NCBI GenBank assembly: GCA_024867545.1
Contig: JANFNE010000078.1
Span: forward strand, 28,274 to 92,273
Direction: 5' to 3'
DNA length: 64,000 nucleotides
Source: Phytopythium helicoides
Lineage: Eukaryota; Oomycota; Peronosporomycetes; Pythiales; Pythiaceae
The notes below the pieces were generated by a model. The model saw only the letters and a list, made by a program, of their open reading frames with translations, was not told where the DNA came from and did not search any database. Position 1 is the first letter of the stretch; the number at the start of each line of letters is the position of its first letter. Shown piece after piece: positions 19,160 to 28,059 of this stretch. A program made the translations under genes and the position numbers.

Positions 19160-20619
19160 ATTACAAACCGGAAATAGCAAGAGATTGTACTTTCGTGTCT
19201 TGAAGAGTGCATGGAAGCGTTAACTTGGAGATATTGCGGTAATTCTGTGGGTGTATGGTGTTTTGGTGAAAAGAAAGATGTAGACAAGGGAGCTAGAGTC
19301 GGAGGATTTGCCACGTAAATGCTCGATGAGTGGTAAATGTTCGCGTTGACTGCTGTAGGACTGGGGGTTTTGGTCGCTTCATTCGAGCTCTTCTAGACTT
19401 GATATGAGTGCGTTACTACAGAAAGCTATGAGCGCTGCAGCGAAGACCCCGTTCAGTTCAAAGATCAAATCTCAACCAGGCTTTTTTTTCTCGGGTGGTC
19501 AGGGCAAACGAGCTTCAGTTCGTATAACGCTACTATCTCCGTCTGTACTTCGAAGAATAGAAAACACTTTTGGCCGTGAATCATTGTCTCAAGTGTGTAT
19601 CGGACAAACTGCAGCCTTTGTCATCGAAATCCACATGCCCGTGCACGATTGCCACAAGGCAGATTACTGGATTCGATGACACTTTTGATCCAACCACTTT
19701 GACACTTTTGGATGCAATGCATAACCTCGCATCATAAGAGAGGATTCAATCGTCCTATTTTGCACCAAGAGAAGACTCAGTGCCTTAATTCATTGAAATT
19801 CAATCCTATGGGGCTCTTGTCTAGTTAGCTGCGAGCAGTCTAGAAGGAAAAGCGGATATCCACTATTTTGTATCCATCAACTAGGAGGTTGCCGACACAT
19901 GGGCTAGTATAATAAATGTGGCTCTGTTGCTACATAGTAACAGCGTGGCCATAGGAGTTCGCATTGGCGATAACGATGTGTGAGAGCCATTAACTCCGTG
20001 GGCTCGCTACTTGCATACTTGATCTGCGCCTAGGTGGCGTCGATCATGTGAATATCCATGGTGTAGAACCCAAATTAATAGTCCAGGCTTATCAGTGGAA
20101 TCGATTGCGACCGCAGCACCAAAGGCTGAGGTATCGATCGAAGCCTGCTGTGCTGGACATGCTGCATGTTAATGCAGTCCAGATTATGTGTTTCTTGGCC
20201 AACATTCAGATCAAACCAGGCTATGGTCTCCTTGGTCGACTCCAAATAGATTCAGGCTCGACAAGAACCTGAAAGAGTGTAGCACGAAGCGCTCTTCAGT
20301 GAAGCTTCAATAGAATACACCACTGAAGATGCTCTCAGATGCAACATACGGTAGCTGTATCCCTGTTCCACAGGAGCTCCCTTTGGAAAAAAATTCAGCT
20401 TTCATAGTCTCATCTATCCCTAGGATTTGTCATGATCGTTATCTTGTGGTTTGAAGAGGATGATGACTTCTTCACGAAGTGAAACAGTCACTTCACATCA
20501 ACAACAACCTCCGTGTCGGCCCGTCTGTCGACAATTGCTTCAGCGATCTTGTGCTTGCTCTTCAGGCCCTTGTCATCGAGGTGCCATTCCCAAATTCCCA
20601 TCGGCCTTCCCAACCAACC
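19160..20619. other. 1.46-kb gap with gene remnants, upstream of DJ-1-like gene
   Basis: No intact gene is supported. A 91-codon plus-strand ORF (19404-19679, from an ATG) contains FFFSGGQGKRASVRITLLSP and ends HDCHKADYWIR; the frame continues as degenerate sequence and looks like a fragment of a larger protein. A second fragment lies at 20048-20272. I cannot assign a family. The 3' end (20583-20602) contains CCATTCCCAAATTCCC, a possible promoter element for the next gene. Confidence 0.3.
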
Positions 20620-21330
20620 ATGAAGCTTTCCGCCCGTCATTTTGCTGCTGTGGCACTCGCAGTTTTTGCTGTTTCTTCTGCCTCCACGACTGCCGCCGTT
20701 GCCGACGACTCCACACTCGACGTCGGTGTTGTCATCTACGACAAGACCGCAGTACTCGACTCAGTTGGCCCGACGGCGTATCTCGAGCTGCTACCGTTGG
20801 TGGGTCAGTATGTCAATATCATCACCGTGGCAAACCGCACTGGCCGCATCCAACCAACCACGTTGCTGCCGCTCTATTCGAATACGTCTTACGCCGATGC
20901 ACCGTCGTCTTTCGACATCTTGATCATCCCAGGCGGTCCAGGTCGTACTGCTGTGATTTCAGACACGGCTTTCATCGACTACATCACCCGCGCTGCCGAA
21001 GCATCGACATTTGTCATGTCTGTGTGCACGGGCGCTGACATCCTGGCGACCACCGGGCTTCTCGATGGACGCAATGCTACTACCAACAAAATGGCGTTCA
21101 AGACGATTGCGGCCGCACATCCGAATGTGAACTGGATCCGCCAGGCTCGCTGGGCCGTCGACGGCAAATACTGGACCAGCTCGGGTGTGTCTGCCGGGTT
21201 GGATATGGGCCATGCGTTCGTTGCAGCCCAGTATGGAAATGAGACGGCAGCTCTGATCGCGAAAGTTCTTGAGATCGTGCCCATAACGGATCCAACGAAT
21301 GACCCATTTGTCTCGTCGATCGGCGGGTAA
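20620..21330 (+). CDS. Secreted DJ-1/PfpI (class I glutaminase-like) protein
   Basis: A single exon of 236 aa. The N-terminus is a clear signal peptide (MKLSARHFAAVALAVFAVSS, cleavage near residue 25). The rest is a DJ-1/PfpI fold of the isonitrile-hydratase/ThiJ type: LDVGVVIYDKTAVLDSVGP, ILIIPGGPG, the nucleophile elbow SVCTGADIL (Cys about residue 136), and WTSSGVSAGLDMGHAF. Members include glyoxalases, chaperones, proteases and isonitrile hydratases; substrate cannot be read from sequence. Several N-x-S/T sequons fit secretion. It is embedded in the PLAC8 array and unrelated to it. Upstream start codons are non-ATG, so ATG 20620 is chosen. Being secreted, it might act on host or environmental small molecules, which is inference. 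Confidence 0.88.
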   Translation: MKLSARHFAAVALAVFAVSSASTTAAVADDSTLDVGVVIYDKTAVLDSVGPTAYLELLPLVGQYVNIITVANRTGRIQPTTLLPLYSNTSYADAPSSFDILIIPGGPGRTAVISDTAFIDYITRAAEASTFVMSVCTGADILATTGLLDGRNATTNKMAFKTIAAAHPNVNWIRQARWAVDGKYWTSSGVSAGLDMGHAFVAAQYGNETAALIAKVLEIVPITDPTNDPFVSSIGG

Positions 21331-21888
21331 GTCGCGGTTGTTCACACGGCTCGGTACACTGCAGCGAAGAAGCCCAGACGGGAGCAACTGCTCCACATTT
21401 ATCGTCGTAATGTAAACATCTTGTCAATAAGTTGCTTGTTCCATTTGGGACAGCCTGTCTCGTCCTCGAAATGCGTGGGAATTTTTTGTCATTAGTTGAC
21501 GTTGGTTTTCGGTTTCTGGAGTAGAGTCCTGGATGAATCTTGAAAAGGTTGTTGGTTCTGGCTCCTGCACCAGCAACAGTGGGTTCTCTTCGCCGAGTGC
21601 ACCGCTGCGTGGAACGACTTGAAATTTGTCTCTTCCGTCTAGCGCTTGTCCTTGGAGACTGTCAGAGCAGTACTTCTATCAATCAAGTTCAATCACTTTC
21701 GGATTTTCCATTACTGTACCCACTCACTTGCCCACGCAACCTTGACCTGCCCATATCATGAGGGCGCTGCACGATCGAGAGGTTATCGTACTGTGTTACA
21801 GGTTCGCAGCAAACAGTTGCATTCATGTGAAGAAATTTGAGATGGGGGGAGTCCCCCATCTCATGAATGCTGGCTGGTAAACAGGTGG
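21331..21888. other. Gap between DJ-1-like gene and PLAC8 copy 11
   Basis: I see no gene here. A near-palindrome (GATGGGGGGAGTCCCCCATC, 21841-21860) lies 29 bp before the start codon of copy 11 and could form a hairpin in the 5' UTR. Confidence 0.35.
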
Positions 21889-22605
21889 ATGTTCATGATG
21901 CGTCATGCAGGTGATGCCGTTTGGTCTTCATTCTCGATTTCTCCTTGGTCCCCCATGGGTGTCCAGCGTACGCTCTCACCCTCGGCAGTTTACTACTCTG
22001 AGCCTCCAACAGCAACGGCCATTGCAGTCGACACCGCGCCTTTAGATGCTGATGATGAAGTCACCATTCTCGTCGGGCGGTGGGAGTTCGGGCTTCTCTG
22101 TGGCTGCTGCTCACCGTGCATGCCCACCTGCCCGTATGTAATCTGGCTCCCGTTCGTCGTGCTCGCCCAGATCGCGGGAAGACTCGAAGTCATGAAGGCC
22201 TCGACCGCTTTCATCAGCTATTTCGTCGTGGCCTCTTGCCTTGGGATAATCTCCATCGTCCTCGTGGACGTGCACTACGGCTGTCTGAGCGACTGCGACA
22301 GCATCACCGGCGTCAACTACTACGCCATGCCAATGCTCGGAATCTTCGTCTACACCTCCCTGTTCATATGGTACCTCCGCGCGGCTACCCGAGCTCGGTA
22401 CAAGATCCCAGGAAACTGCCTGTGTGACTTCTTGGCGTCTGCACTCTGCTCGTGCTGCGCAATGGCACAGATGGCGTCCCACCTGAAGAGCAACGACTTC
22501 AAGTGGGAGAGCTCAAAGCGAGACGACGGCCGCGACTCGCTGCCTTCTTACACGCTCGAAGACGCCACCAACTGGCTGTGTCCGTGTGGTCGCTCTGACG
22601 ACTAA
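21889..22605 (+). CDS. PLAC8-like protein, copy 11 (diverged block 1, Cys tail)
   Basis: A 238-aa copy from ATG 21889. Block 1 is LLCGCCSPCMPTCPYVIWLPF then VVLAQIAGRL: the CPC of the family is LPF, so the paired Cys before AQI are gone while the earlier Cys remain. The loop between membrane segments contains CLSDCDS. Block 2 is kept (LCDFLASALCSCCAMAQM), but KSYKPGSC is replaced by KSNDFKWESS. The tail has DSLPSY and ends with an extra CPCGRSDD. The tail motif LPxY is therefore kept although its surroundings changed. Confidence 0.82.
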   Translation: MFMMRHAGDAVWSSFSISPWSPMGVQRTLSPSAVYYSEPPTATAIAVDTAPLDADDEVTILVGRWEFGLLCGCCSPCMPTCPYVIWLPFVVLAQIAGRLEVMKASTAFISYFVVASCLGIISIVLVDVHYGCLSDCDSITGVNYYAMPMLGIFVYTSLFIWYLRAATRARYKIPGNCLCDFLASALCSCCAMAQMASHLKSNDFKWESSKRDDGRDSLPSYTLEDATNWLCPCGRSDD

Positions 22606-23055
22606 TTTGCTACGCCAGCAAGATGCTGCAAGTGCTGAAAGTGAACCGTGGTGACGGCTACATTTGCTCATCCCCTCATCGAGTCTCTTTTGCGCGAGTT
22701 GAAGAGCTGAAAGGTCCCACGATCTGGATGCATGCGTTCCCAGAGGCCGCGACACCAATACGGCCCTATACTGAAGGCTCGGATATCAGCCTATCTCTCC
22801 TTACAGGATATCGGGCGTCGCATCCAAGCTGAAAACTTTCGCCAAGTGGGTCTGCAGATTCGGTCGGTTGCGATGGCATACCGCACGAAAGCCTTCCTTG
22901 TTGTCGCGCATCGAGACCAATGCCTCTCTGAATTTCCAGTCCACCGTGTCTGTGTGCTTGATCCTCGACATCGACGCCATTGCGACTGCTTGGATGACTA
23001 GAGTTCGGTTGGAAGGCATGACGCTCGGCACAATTCGATTCCGAGCTAGGTGGCG
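22606..23055. other. Gap between PLAC8 copies 11 and 12
   Basis: This 450-bp gap has short open frames on both strands, none with protein-like features. It presumably holds a terminator and promoter; no clear Inr/FPR copy is visible. Confidence 0.3.
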
Positions 23056-23862
23056 ATGGAGAAGCCTTCTCGACTCGATGGCGAGCAGCAAGGGTCTCCA
23101 AGGTCAACGCACTACCAACAGCCTCCATATGAACCCTCGGCTATAACGCCAGAGGCTACAGCGAGCTATATTGCGATCGCCATGCGTTTGAACGAGCAGC
23201 AACAGCTCCAGTTCCAGCGGCAACAGAATATGTCGCCCACTGGTCAAGAACGCTTCCCCATGCCAACAAACTTCGACGTGTATGAAGATCTGCCACCATC
23301 TTCTCGCATAGAAGGCATCCTAGTTGGCCAGTGGGAGGCGCCGCTGTTCGGCTGCTACCGAGATTGCGTTCCCAATTGTTGGATGGTGGCATGCTGTCCG
23401 TGTGTGGCCCTCGCCCAGGCCCTCCATCGCATGCGAGTTTTTCAATATAAGCGAGCATGGCGAGGACTGCTGGTTCTCGTGGCGCTTGAGCTCGCAGCTA
23501 TCGTGTATGAGACCTACAAGTCGGTCGAGAATGGTGGAATTGACACTCGTAGACCCTACATCACGGCACTCAACTGCAGTCGCAGCCAGGATTGCTCACC
23601 GCTCGTGACTTTCCTCACCAATTTCTACGGGGGAGCCATCGTAATGCAGCTCGTCCTCGCTGGTATCATCGCACTCTTGCGCATGAAGGTGCGTCGCTGG
23701 TTCAAGCTTCCTGGCGGTTGCTGCGCTGATTGCGGGCTTGCTGTCGCTTGCCCGTGCTGTACGCTGGCGCAAATCACCACCCACGTCAAGAGCTACACCC
23801 CACGATCCTGCAGTTTCGGCGAACCTGACGTCTTGCCACCGTACGCCACGCATCAGTTCTGA
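23056..23862 (+). CDS. PLAC8-like protein, copy 12 (Gln-rich N-terminus)
   Basis: A 268-aa copy, the longest in the array, starting MEKPSRLDGEQQ. The N-terminal 90 residues are Gln/Pro-rich (NEQQQLQFQRQQN). Block 1 is LFGCYRDCVPNCWMVACCPC then VALAQALHRM, with AQI changed to AQA. The loop has SRSQDCSP. Block 2 is CCADCGLAVACPCCTLAQI with KSYTPRSC. The tail is DVLPPY. It is more diverged than its neighbours but all structural elements are intact. Confidence 0.85.
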   Translation: MEKPSRLDGEQQGSPRSTHYQQPPYEPSAITPEATASYIAIAMRLNEQQQLQFQRQQNMSPTGQERFPMPTNFDVYEDLPPSSRIEGILVGQWEAPLFGCYRDCVPNCWMVACCPCVALAQALHRMRVFQYKRAWRGLLVLVALELAAIVYETYKSVENGGIDTRRPYITALNCSRSQDCSPLVTFLTNFYGGAIVMQLVLAGIIALLRMKVRRWFKLPGGCCADCGLAVACPCCTLAQITTHVKSYTPRSCSFGEPDVLPPYATHQF

Positions 23863-24119
23863 AAACCTGCTGGAAATGGAGCGAACTCGGCTATTCGTCT
23901 TGGGACAGTGTTATCAACGACAGAGTGAAAATCATGGATGGGACGCTGGAAATTTTCGCTGCTTCAAAGTCACACTCGCATGTCTTCAGGTATAATGAGT
24001 TGAAGATATTTGATGTGTCCATTCCACCGAAATCAGGTCCTGGAGCAACCTTCACCTACGGTTTCTGAGCGACCAACCAGAAGCAAGTCACCCTGTGTCG
24101 TTGGGCTTGTTGGTCGCGG

Positions 24120-24136
24120 TCATTTCCCAACTTTCC
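24120..24136 (+). promoter_or_regulatory. Inr/FPR-like core promoter of PLAC8 copy 13
   Basis: TCATTTCCCAACTTTCC, about 35 bp before the ATG at 24172. It lies in a 309-bp gap (23863-24171) that holds no supported gene. Confidence 0.5.
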
Positions 24137-24171
24137 AACTTCTGCTATTACCAGAGCACGAGTTTGCAGTA

Positions 24172-24621
24172 ATGGAGGACCACAAACTCGAACCCAGCAC
24201 AAGTTATGCCGTGCAGATCGAAACGCCCGCGACGCACTTAGAGAATGACACCAAGATCAAAACCGGAGCATGGGAAGTCAGCCTATTCTCTTGCTTCAAG
24301 CACTGCGTCCCTAATTGCTGCATGGTTTCATGGTGCCCATGTGTCTCCATTGCTCAAGTTTCGGCTCGTTTGGGCGTCATGTCGTACGGAATTGCGCTTT
24401 TTACATCTTGTCTCACGCTCAGCTTCATCTGGTTCTGGGTTTGGCATCTTCGCACCACGGTCAGAGAGAAGTTCCGCATTCAAGGGAGCACCGTTGGCGA
24501 CTTCTGTGCTGCTTTCTGTTGCACATGCTGCACGCTCGCTCAAGTAGCAACTCACGTCAAGAGCTACAAACCTGGGAGTTGCAACTTCGGCCCTCCAGAC
24601 ACGCTTCAGGGGTATTGCTGA
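24172..24621 (+). CDS. PLAC8-like protein, copy 13 (short form)
   Basis: A 149-aa short copy starting MEDHKLEPS. Block 1 is NCCMVSWCPCVSIAQVSARLG. The long extracellular loop is absent, and only one compact hydrophobic region (ALFTSCLTLSFIWFWVWHL) separates the blocks. Block 2 (FCAAFCCTCCTLAQVATHV, KSYKPGSC) is complete. The tail motif is LQGYC rather than LPxY. The short form, shared by copies 14-17, is close to the size of plant PCR/FW2.2 proteins and may be the ancestral layout in this array. Confidence 0.85.
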   Translation: MEDHKLEPSTSYAVQIETPATHLENDTKIKTGAWEVSLFSCFKHCVPNCCMVSWCPCVSIAQVSARLGVMSYGIALFTSCLTLSFIWFWVWHLRTTVREKFRIQGSTVGDFCAAFCCTCCTLAQVATHVKSYKPGSCNFGPPDTLQGYC

Positions 24622-25001
24622 GAGTATCGCATCATGTGCGTGGATTTTCCGTGGGTAGCCTTTGCATACCTGCTAAGCCTTAAACAATCGTATCTCTTTT
24701 TCAATGTGTGTGTGTCCTCGACTGCATCTTTGTCTGTTAGCGCCAATCAAATGAAGTGCTACTCAAGCTGTGCTCTCGCAAACAATCAACGTATTGCGCA
24801 TTTTTGAAGGGCTGAAGCTGGAAGCACTTGTTTATTGTCGAGAAGACCGTTGCCTTGATCCCCAGTACCTCTTCAGCGAAACATGCTCACGCAGATGGGC
24901 GAATTCTCATCGCCATGCAATAATGAGTAACTGCTTCATCTCTCCACAGAAAGTGGTTGATCGCATCGAACTCCGCGTTGAATGCCACCATCTCAAGCTC
25001 G
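24622..25001. other. Gap between PLAC8 copies 13 and 14
   Basis: This 380-bp gap holds a short GT-rich tract near 24706-24716 and nothing coding that I can support. Confidence 0.3.
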
Positions 25002-25724
25002 ATGATTCTTCAATTCTCCCTGGATCACTCAGCAGTAACGAATGAAGCCCAGTACCAGGATAAATCGTTGGCGCCGACTCATCCATCGCCACCGTACGCC
25101 TTCCTGACCGACGACTTATCGGCTACAATATCACCCTGGGACTGCATAAAAACTGGCGAGTGGGAGCAAGGTCGGTGCAGATGCTGCTCGAATTGTTCCA
25201 ATTGCTGCACTGTGTTGTGGTGCCCGCGTGTCTCGATAGCGCAAGTGGCTGACCGATTGAATCTTGTGCCGTACGATGTCGCGCTCCTCGTGTCGTGTGT
25301 ATCAAATGTCGCTGGTTTTGGCGTACTGCACTGCATTTTTGTCTTGCAACCCCGATCGAAGAATCGTGAGTGGTTCAATATTCCGGGGAGCTGCTGTGGA
25401 GATCGTTGCTATGCGATGTGTTGGTCTTGCTGCGCGCTTGCTCAAGTCGCAACTCATGTGAAGAGCTTCAAGCCTGGAAGCTGTGAAGACTCGCTTCCAG
25501 GCTCTCAACCATCAGGTTTGATCCAACTCTTCAACATGCTGTTGAACATACCAAGCAAAAATACTCATCTATTTTCTCCCAACATAATTGGCATGACTCT
25601 CGACCAACAATGTCTTCTGATCATTTTCGAGAACGCAGAGAACGCAAAGCAAACAAGAAGCAATGGACGAGCCTCCTGTCAAGCAGCAACCAGAAGCGCC
25701 AAGCTTGCCAACTTCCGCAGATGA
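25002..25724 (+). pseudogene. PLAC8-like copy 14, degenerate C-terminus
   Basis: The frame from ATG 25002 (MILQFSLDHS) contains a recognisable block 1 with a key change (CPC to CPR: LWCPRVSIAQVADRL), one hydrophobic region and block 2 (CCGDRCYAMCWSCCALAQV, KSFKPGSC). After GSC the family FGPPDTLPxY is missing; a short EDSLPGSQP follows and the natural stop is lost. The frame then runs another 65 codons through non-family sequence and overlaps the start of copy 15. The loss of the CPC Cys and of the normal end suggests decay, although a translated product is possible. Confidence 0.65.
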
Positions 25725-26208
25725 AGTGCTCTATTATGCGATTCCTGTCGCTGTCCCTGCTCAAGAACTACAAGTGAAGGCATCTCCAGTTCAAGCCTCA
25801 TTGCCGGAATCGGCTATAAAGACTGGAGGATGGGAGGTCGATCTCTGTGGATGCTGCACACACTGTGTGCCAAATTGCTGCATGTCATTTCTCTGCCCAT
25901 GTGTATCGCTCGCTCAAATTTCTTCACGACTCGGCATCGCCCCATACGAGTGCTCCCTGTTTTCTTTCATCACGCTGCTGTTTCTTAGCGGTGGTCTCTC
26001 CCAGGTGTTCTTCTTTATCTGGATTTGGCAAGCGCGCTACGTAACTCGCCAGAGATTCAGCATTCCAGGCGACTGCTGTGGAGATTGCTGCGTTTCGATT
26101 TGCTGCTCTAGCTGTGCCCTAGCGCAAATGGCCACACACATTAAGAGCTACAAGCCAGGAAGCTGCGATTTTGGACCTCCAGATACCTTGCCGGGTTATA
26201 TCGTTTAG
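25663..26208 (+). CDS. PLAC8-like protein, copy 15 (short form)
   Basis: A 181-aa copy starting MDEPPVKQQPEAP, overlapping the run-on end of copy 14 in another frame. Block 1 is LCGCCTHCVPNCCMSFLCPC with VSLAQISSRLG. A compact hydrophobic segment contains FITLLFLSGGLSQVFFFIW. Block 2 is CCGDCCVSICCSSCALAQM with KSYKPGSC. The tail ends LPGYIV. It has all conserved Cys and is closest to copy 16, the next gene. Confidence 0.88.
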   Translation: MDEPPVKQQPEAPSLPTSADEVLYYAIPVAVPAQELQVKASPVQASLPESAIKTGGWEVDLCGCCTHCVPNCCMSFLCPCVSLAQISSRLGIAPYECSLFSFITLLFLSGGLSQVFFFIWIWQARYVTRQRFSIPGDCCGDCCVSICCSSCALAQMATHIKSYKPGSCDFGPPDTLPGYIV

Positions 26209-26425
26209 ATGGTAGAGACCCATAACATTGCAGATCACAACAGGCAACTGTAATGCAGCCATCACTTGAATTGCGATGCTTTTCGATCTAAAGTGGGTGT
26301 GAGTCCAACTCCCAGGATACGCAGCTGCACCTTGAATGCATGACCTGCAGTCAACCCAAAGGAGGCGAATGACAGCAAGCGCACGAGGCATCATTTTGGA
26401 ATTCGCCTTCAAGTAAGCAAGCGGG

Positions 26426-26917
26426 ATGAAAGCCACACCTCCTGCTATGTATTATCCCGTTCCTGCTGCAGACTCTGGTATGAAGGATCCGTTGCTAGTG
26501 CCAGCACTCCACATCAAGAACGGAAAGTGGGAGACTGGTTTGTGTGGCTGCTGCAAGCACTGCATGCCCAACTGCTGCACAGCATTCTTTTGTCCGTGTG
26601 TTTCGCTGGCGCAAATCTCAGCACGACTTGGAGTTGCCTCATATTGCTGGTCTCTTGTTCTCTACTTCGTGTTGGTGACACTCGGCGCTGGTCTCCCACA
26701 AGTGTTTCTATGGTTCTGGATATGCCAAGTGCGCTACTCCACACGGGAACGGTTTAATATCCCAGGCAGTTGTTGTGGTGACTGCTGCGTGTCAATTTGC
26801 TGCTCGAACTGTGCGTTGGCTCAAATGGCAACGCACACCAAAAGTTACACACCCGGAAGCTGCTACTTTGGGCCGAAAGATACCCTGCCGGCCTACCCAG
26901 TTTATCTCGACCCATAG
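26426..26917 (+). CDS. PLAC8-like protein, copy 16 (short form)
   Basis: A 163-aa copy starting MKATPPAMYY. Block 1 is LCGCCKHCMPNCCTAFFCPC with VSLAQISARLG. One hydrophobic region follows (WSLVLYFVLVTLGAGLPQVF). Block 2 is CCGDCCVSICCSNCALAQM with KSYTPGSC. The tail is DTLPAYPVYLDP. It is closely related to copy 15, shares its short central region, and looks like a tandem duplicate. Confidence 0.88.
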   Translation: MKATPPAMYYPVPAADSGMKDPLLVPALHIKNGKWETGLCGCCKHCMPNCCTAFFCPCVSLAQISARLGVASYCWSLVLYFVLVTLGAGLPQVFLWFWICQVRYSTRERFNIPGSCCGDCCVSICCSNCALAQMATHTKSYTPGSCYFGPKDTLPAYPVYLDP

Positions 26918-27150
26918 ATTAGAGATGCTCATCCGAGCTGCTCGTTTGTTGAGGGCGGGTGTTACTCGGTTCACTAGAAGAGTTAATCCATCACGGCCCA
27001 GACATTAATGTCCGATTCTCCCCCGCGTTTCTTCCGGTATCACTAAATTCACTATTCTTCACTCAAAACACCCCACAAACTACGCGCGACGGCAGTTTTG
27101 GTCGAGCAAACCATGTCGCTTTACCCACCTCTCAGGCTCATATTGTCGAC

Positions 27151-27564
27151 ATGGCCGACGGACAGCCCACAGGGTCGTATGCCGTCCAGATTGAACGTGT
27201 AGGCGACTCAATCAAGACCGGGGAGTGGGAAAATGGCTTTTGTGACTGCTGTACGCACGTGGTGCCCAACTGCCTGATGGGTTGTTGCTACCCGTGTGTC
27301 TCAATCGGACAGATCGCTAAGCGCCTTGTGAATTCGTACAGACTATCGTGCCTCACCACTTTCTGCGGTTTTCTTGGCGTGGTACCTGCGTTCCAAGACG
27401 CGCACAGCTTTCAAGATCCCCGGAAGCTGTTGCAACGACTGCTGTGCTGCGGCGTGGTGCTCGACTTTCGTCCTCACCCAGAAAGCGACTCACATCAAGA
27501 GTACAATCTCTTCTCGATGCCACGCTGCTGTAGCTCACCTCATAATCGTCATCACCTTGTGTGA
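27151..27564 (+). pseudogene. PLAC8-like copy 17, frameshifted
   Basis: Starts at ATG 27151 (MADGQPTGSYAV) with a recognisable block 1 (FCDCCTHVVPNCLMGCCYPC, VSIGQIAKRL). About 20 codons later, near 27365, the family sequence moves to another frame. There LAWYLRSKTRTAFKIPGSCC and DCCAAAWCSTF read correctly, then LTQKATHIKS, after which KPGSC and LPxY are lost. Most of the membrane region is deleted. The frame-0 product therefore ends in unrelated sequence. No intron of plausible size restores the frame, so I treat it as a pseudogene, although a sequencing error could explain the shift alone. Confidence 0.7.
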
Positions 27565-28059
27565 TATCGAAAATGAGTTGCATTGTAGCCATATGAAATA
27601 CATGGTGGTTCACGGTTCACAGTTTGCCCATATGGGGCTTGCGTTGCACTCTGTTTGCTGGTCTACGATGTCGACCAGATCTGGTCTGGTTGAAGTGGAA
27701 ACTACTACCAAAGAACGCGATGCGAGCAGTCGCTGAGCACTATCCCATGGAGTGCTCGCACCATGCTGGCCGCATAGAGCACGGCTGAGTTTACCGGTAG
27801 CATGAAAATCCTGCGGGCGGTTCAGAACAGCGTTTCTTGGCGACCAGCCGGCTCGATCGGACCGGCGGGATGGATGGACGGCGAACAGCAAAAGCCGACG
27901 AGTCTGCGTCCGTAATGAGTCACGGGTTCAGAAGCCAGCGCGGCACGTTCCGTGCTGGAGCTCTGGCAGTCAACATCGGCACCACCACAAAGCTCGGTCA
28001 TTCCAACTTTCACCTCTGGCAGCACACGTCAGCTCCGACAAGCCACCAAGCACTCGACA
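27565..28059. promoter_or_regulatory. Gap with Inr/FPR-like promoter of PLAC8 copy 18 (27996-28013)
   Basis: This 495-bp gap has no supported gene. GGTCATTCCAACTTTCAC at 27996-28013 matches the array's promoter element, about 47 bp before the ATG at 28060. Confidence 0.45.
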
